Assembly: GCA_009731375.1 (NCBI GenBank)
Contig: BJOX01000024.1
Coordinates: 1,109,395 to 1,173,394 of the forward strand
Length of the DNA: 64,000 nt
DNA from: Paulinella micropora
Lineage: Eukaryota; Cercozoa; Imbricatea; Euglyphida
Direction: 5' to 3'
In this document: positions 10,018 through 64,000 of the stretch, piece by piece
Layout of the letters: every line of letters starts with the position of its first letter
Position numbering within the stretch: position 1 is the first letter of the stretch
Translations under genes and position numbers: made by a program
The notes under the pieces: generated by a model
The model's input: the letters and a program-made list of their open reading frames with translations, nothing else
Told to the model about the DNA's origin: nothing
The model's database searches: none

Positions 10018-10728
10018 ATCCTCGTAATATAAACTTATATCTCTGGTGCCCGAAGTGGGTGGAAGAGACAATCCTTTTTTGCCGCAAAAGGGATACTGGA
10101 ACGATTGTAGCTTTTCTTTATTCTTCGCGTCGGTCGGTGGGCCGGGAAGACCTGGTTTGAAGGCGGGACGCTGAATATATGTTATGGAAACGGGAGTCAA
10201 AACCAGATGCACACTAAAATGAGGAAAAGGGATGATCATTTGCAGGTTCTGGTTTGCACTCAAAAAAAAGTTGTCAAGCTAGCAAGTGTTAGATTATTAA
10301 ATACTCAAAACATATGTTTCAGGCTCCTGCAGTTCTTCTATCCTGCCTGTCACTTAGTAGTATTAATTATCATAATTATTACTATCATAATATTTCTGCA
10401 CTCCCGCCCGGGCTCCGAATCGGAAGAGATGTGGTCACTGCGAGTGAGACTATTCTTCCTTAACTTTCATTTGTCACTGATCGAACACTGATGATACACT
10501 ACGGAAAACAACAGTGGCATTGTTCTTCAACTATTAAAAAAACGTTCAGTGCAGCCTAGGGAAAATTTCAAGTCCGTTCAGGCGCCGGAAACTTGAAGGA
10601 CTCATATGATCAACGCCAGCCGATTATGGCTTGACTGCCTCATTTATATGCAACTCACCTCGAGGCGCGTCTTGGTCTGGTGAGTCTTTTATTCAAATTA
10701 TGAACCACTTTAAATTCATACTAAAATT
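10018..10728. other. Intergenic, nothing recognised
   Basis: About 700 bp between the retrotransposon and the palindrome. Short open frames on both strands are unremarkable. Only a small ATT-rich patch near 10365-10392 stands out. Confidence 0.5.
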
Positions 10729-11193
10729 TGGTGACTGCCACCGCGTCCAATATTGGACGCACAGGGAAAGTGTTAATACTTGTATATATTTTCAAAAATA
10801 GTTATTTAATAACAGGGGTTTACCAGACCACGAGTGACAGTGCTCACCCCTTTGCCAAAGAACGAGTAAGTGTTAGGTTTGGTTAAAGGGAAAGGGCAAG
10901 GGTTAGACTCTAGTAGAGGGCAAGATGAGTGTATGGTGTCCAGTGCTTGTGAGCTGTGCTCACGACGAAGGTTTACAGCTCACAAGCACTGGAGACCATA
11001 TAGTCATCTTGCCCTCTATCTAACCCTTGCCCTTTCCCTTCAACCAAACCTAGCACTTACTCGTTCTTTGGCAAAGGGGTGAGCACGGTCACTCGTGGTC
11101 TGGTAAACCCCTGTTATTAATAACTATTCTTGAAAATACAAGTATTAGCACTTTCCCTGTGCGTCCAATATTGGAAGCGGTGGCAGTGTCACA
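10729..11193. repeat. Large palindromic (foldback) element
   Basis: The two arms of about 220 bp are inverted copies. ggtgactgccaccg at the left end pairs with cggtggcagtgtcac at the right end, and caagggttagactctagtag in the left arm has a matching complement in the right arm. The centre is a loop of about 20 bases near 10954-10974. It has no coding capacity and looks like a foldback transposon or a very long hairpin. Arms differ at a few positions, so it is not an assembly mirror of one read. Confidence 0.85.
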
Positions 11194-11230
11194 TGTTAGA
11201 CGTGTTATTAATACAATCATTTTGAACCCA

Positions 11231-11337
11231 GGAAATTACCGCTGTTACCCTTAAATGTGGACAAATTCACACGTCCAAAATTGGAAATTACCGCTGTTAC
11301 CCTTAAATATAGACAAATTCACACGTCCAGTTGAAAA
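11231..11337. repeat. Tandem direct duplication, about 53 bp unit
   Basis: ggaaattaccgctgttaccc...cacgtcc occurs twice back to back with small differences. It lies between the large palindrome and the 3' end of the minus-strand gene. Confidence 0.7.
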
Positions 11338-11750
11338 TTGGACGCCGCGTCCACCGCCAGACACAAAACAGGGTAAGGGTTAATAACAATATTATTTAAT
11401 TTTATCAAGGTATTACTGTGCGTTTCTGATTAAAACCTGAAAAGACGACAAAATGCATTATTAATATGTTAATGTCAATAAGACTCTTAGCGTACCATTT
11501 TTAGAAACATATAAATTGATAACAACAAAATTCGTAAGTGAGCCAGCTTGTTGCGTCGGCCTACCCCCNNNNNNNNNNNNNNNNNNNNNNNNNNNNNNNN
11601 NNNNNNNNNNNNNNNNNNNNNNNNNNNNNNNNNNNNNNNNNNNNNNNNNNNNNNNNNNNNNNNNNNNNNNNNNNNNNNNNNNNNNNNCCCCCCCCCCCCC
11701 CCCCCCCCCCCCCCTCTCTCTCTCTCTCCTGTCTCTGTGCTTTCTGCCGC

Positions 11751-63788
<52,038 letters not shown>

Positions 63789-63869
63789 TTCTAAAATATA
63801 ACGATATTTTATTTGTGTATGCGTGAAACAAAAATAGAACAATATTTATGTTTGCATGTTATGTGTGTT

Positions 63870-63876
63870 GTTATGT

Positions 63877-63969
<93 letters not shown>

Positions 63970-64000
63970 TAGGGGGGGGGGGGGGGGGGGGGGGGGGGGG
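63870..64000. repeat. GA tract and G homopolymer at window end
   Basis: About 90 bp of GA then a run of G reaching the window edge. Similar G or C runs border most gaps, so this is probably a contig end. Confidence 0.85.

Overview
The window is nuclear DNA from a eukaryote, probably a microbial one. It has GT-AG introns, an LTR retrotransposon, LINE and SINE fragments, foldback elements, and an extreme load of microsatellites. I cannot name the species. A microsatellite-rich protist such as a chromerid-type alveolate would fit, but that is a guess. There are 22 runs of N, nearly all next to homopolymer or dinucleotide tracts, so tract lengths and gap sizes are unreliable.

Left part (1-11,450). 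Positions 15-10,017 are a complete Ty3/gypsy-type LTR retrotransposon. It has near-identical 245/246-bp LTRs (TG...CA), a 4-bp ATCC duplication at its outer ends, a gag-like region with a CCCH zinc finger and RGG tail, a protease-RT-RNase H frame, and an integrase-side frame interrupted by a 582-base gap. Two +1 frame changes separate its reading frames. After it come about 700 bp of featureless DNA and a large palindrome (10,729-11,193).

Rest of the window (11,751-63,746, minus strand). The long [20 protein letters not shown] and SCLVLSCL open frames are translated microsatellites. Hidden between them are about 48 tiny exons (12-147 nt) of one gene. They read in order on the minus strand, and their intron phases agree at nearly every junction from about 57 kb down to the stop codon at 11,751. 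The encoded protein has an N-terminal stretch, a PH-like domain (59.8-56.6 kb), an acidic/proline linker, a run of RCC1 repeats with at least nine WG-type blades (about 53.6-28.6 kb), a Pro/Gly/Ala/Glu-rich linker (26.6-15.1 kb), and a C-terminal WW domain (15.0-11.75 kb) ending in TAA. About 2.6 kb of coding sequence is spread over 52 kb, and the 5' end lies beyond the right edge.

The introns are almost pure microsatellite: GATA, GGTA, TA, GT, GA, ATGT, TTAC, TCTTG, GGGATA and AAT. The repeat units often supply the splice sites themselves (donors in GTATGTATG, GTATATAT, GTATCTATC; acceptors in TATATAG, TATGTAG). About half of the exons occur as several tandem copies or partial copies separated by microsatellite.

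Interspersed elements also lie in the introns. There are two LINE 3'-end families flanked on both sides by GATA/ATCT repeats, a tRNA-like SINE flanked by AAT repeats, a foldback family of about 217 bp with TGAGAAGTTCC ends (7 copies), a two-hairpin GC-rich element of about 150 bp (7 copies), and two adjacent short inverted-repeat elements at 23.9-24.4 kb.
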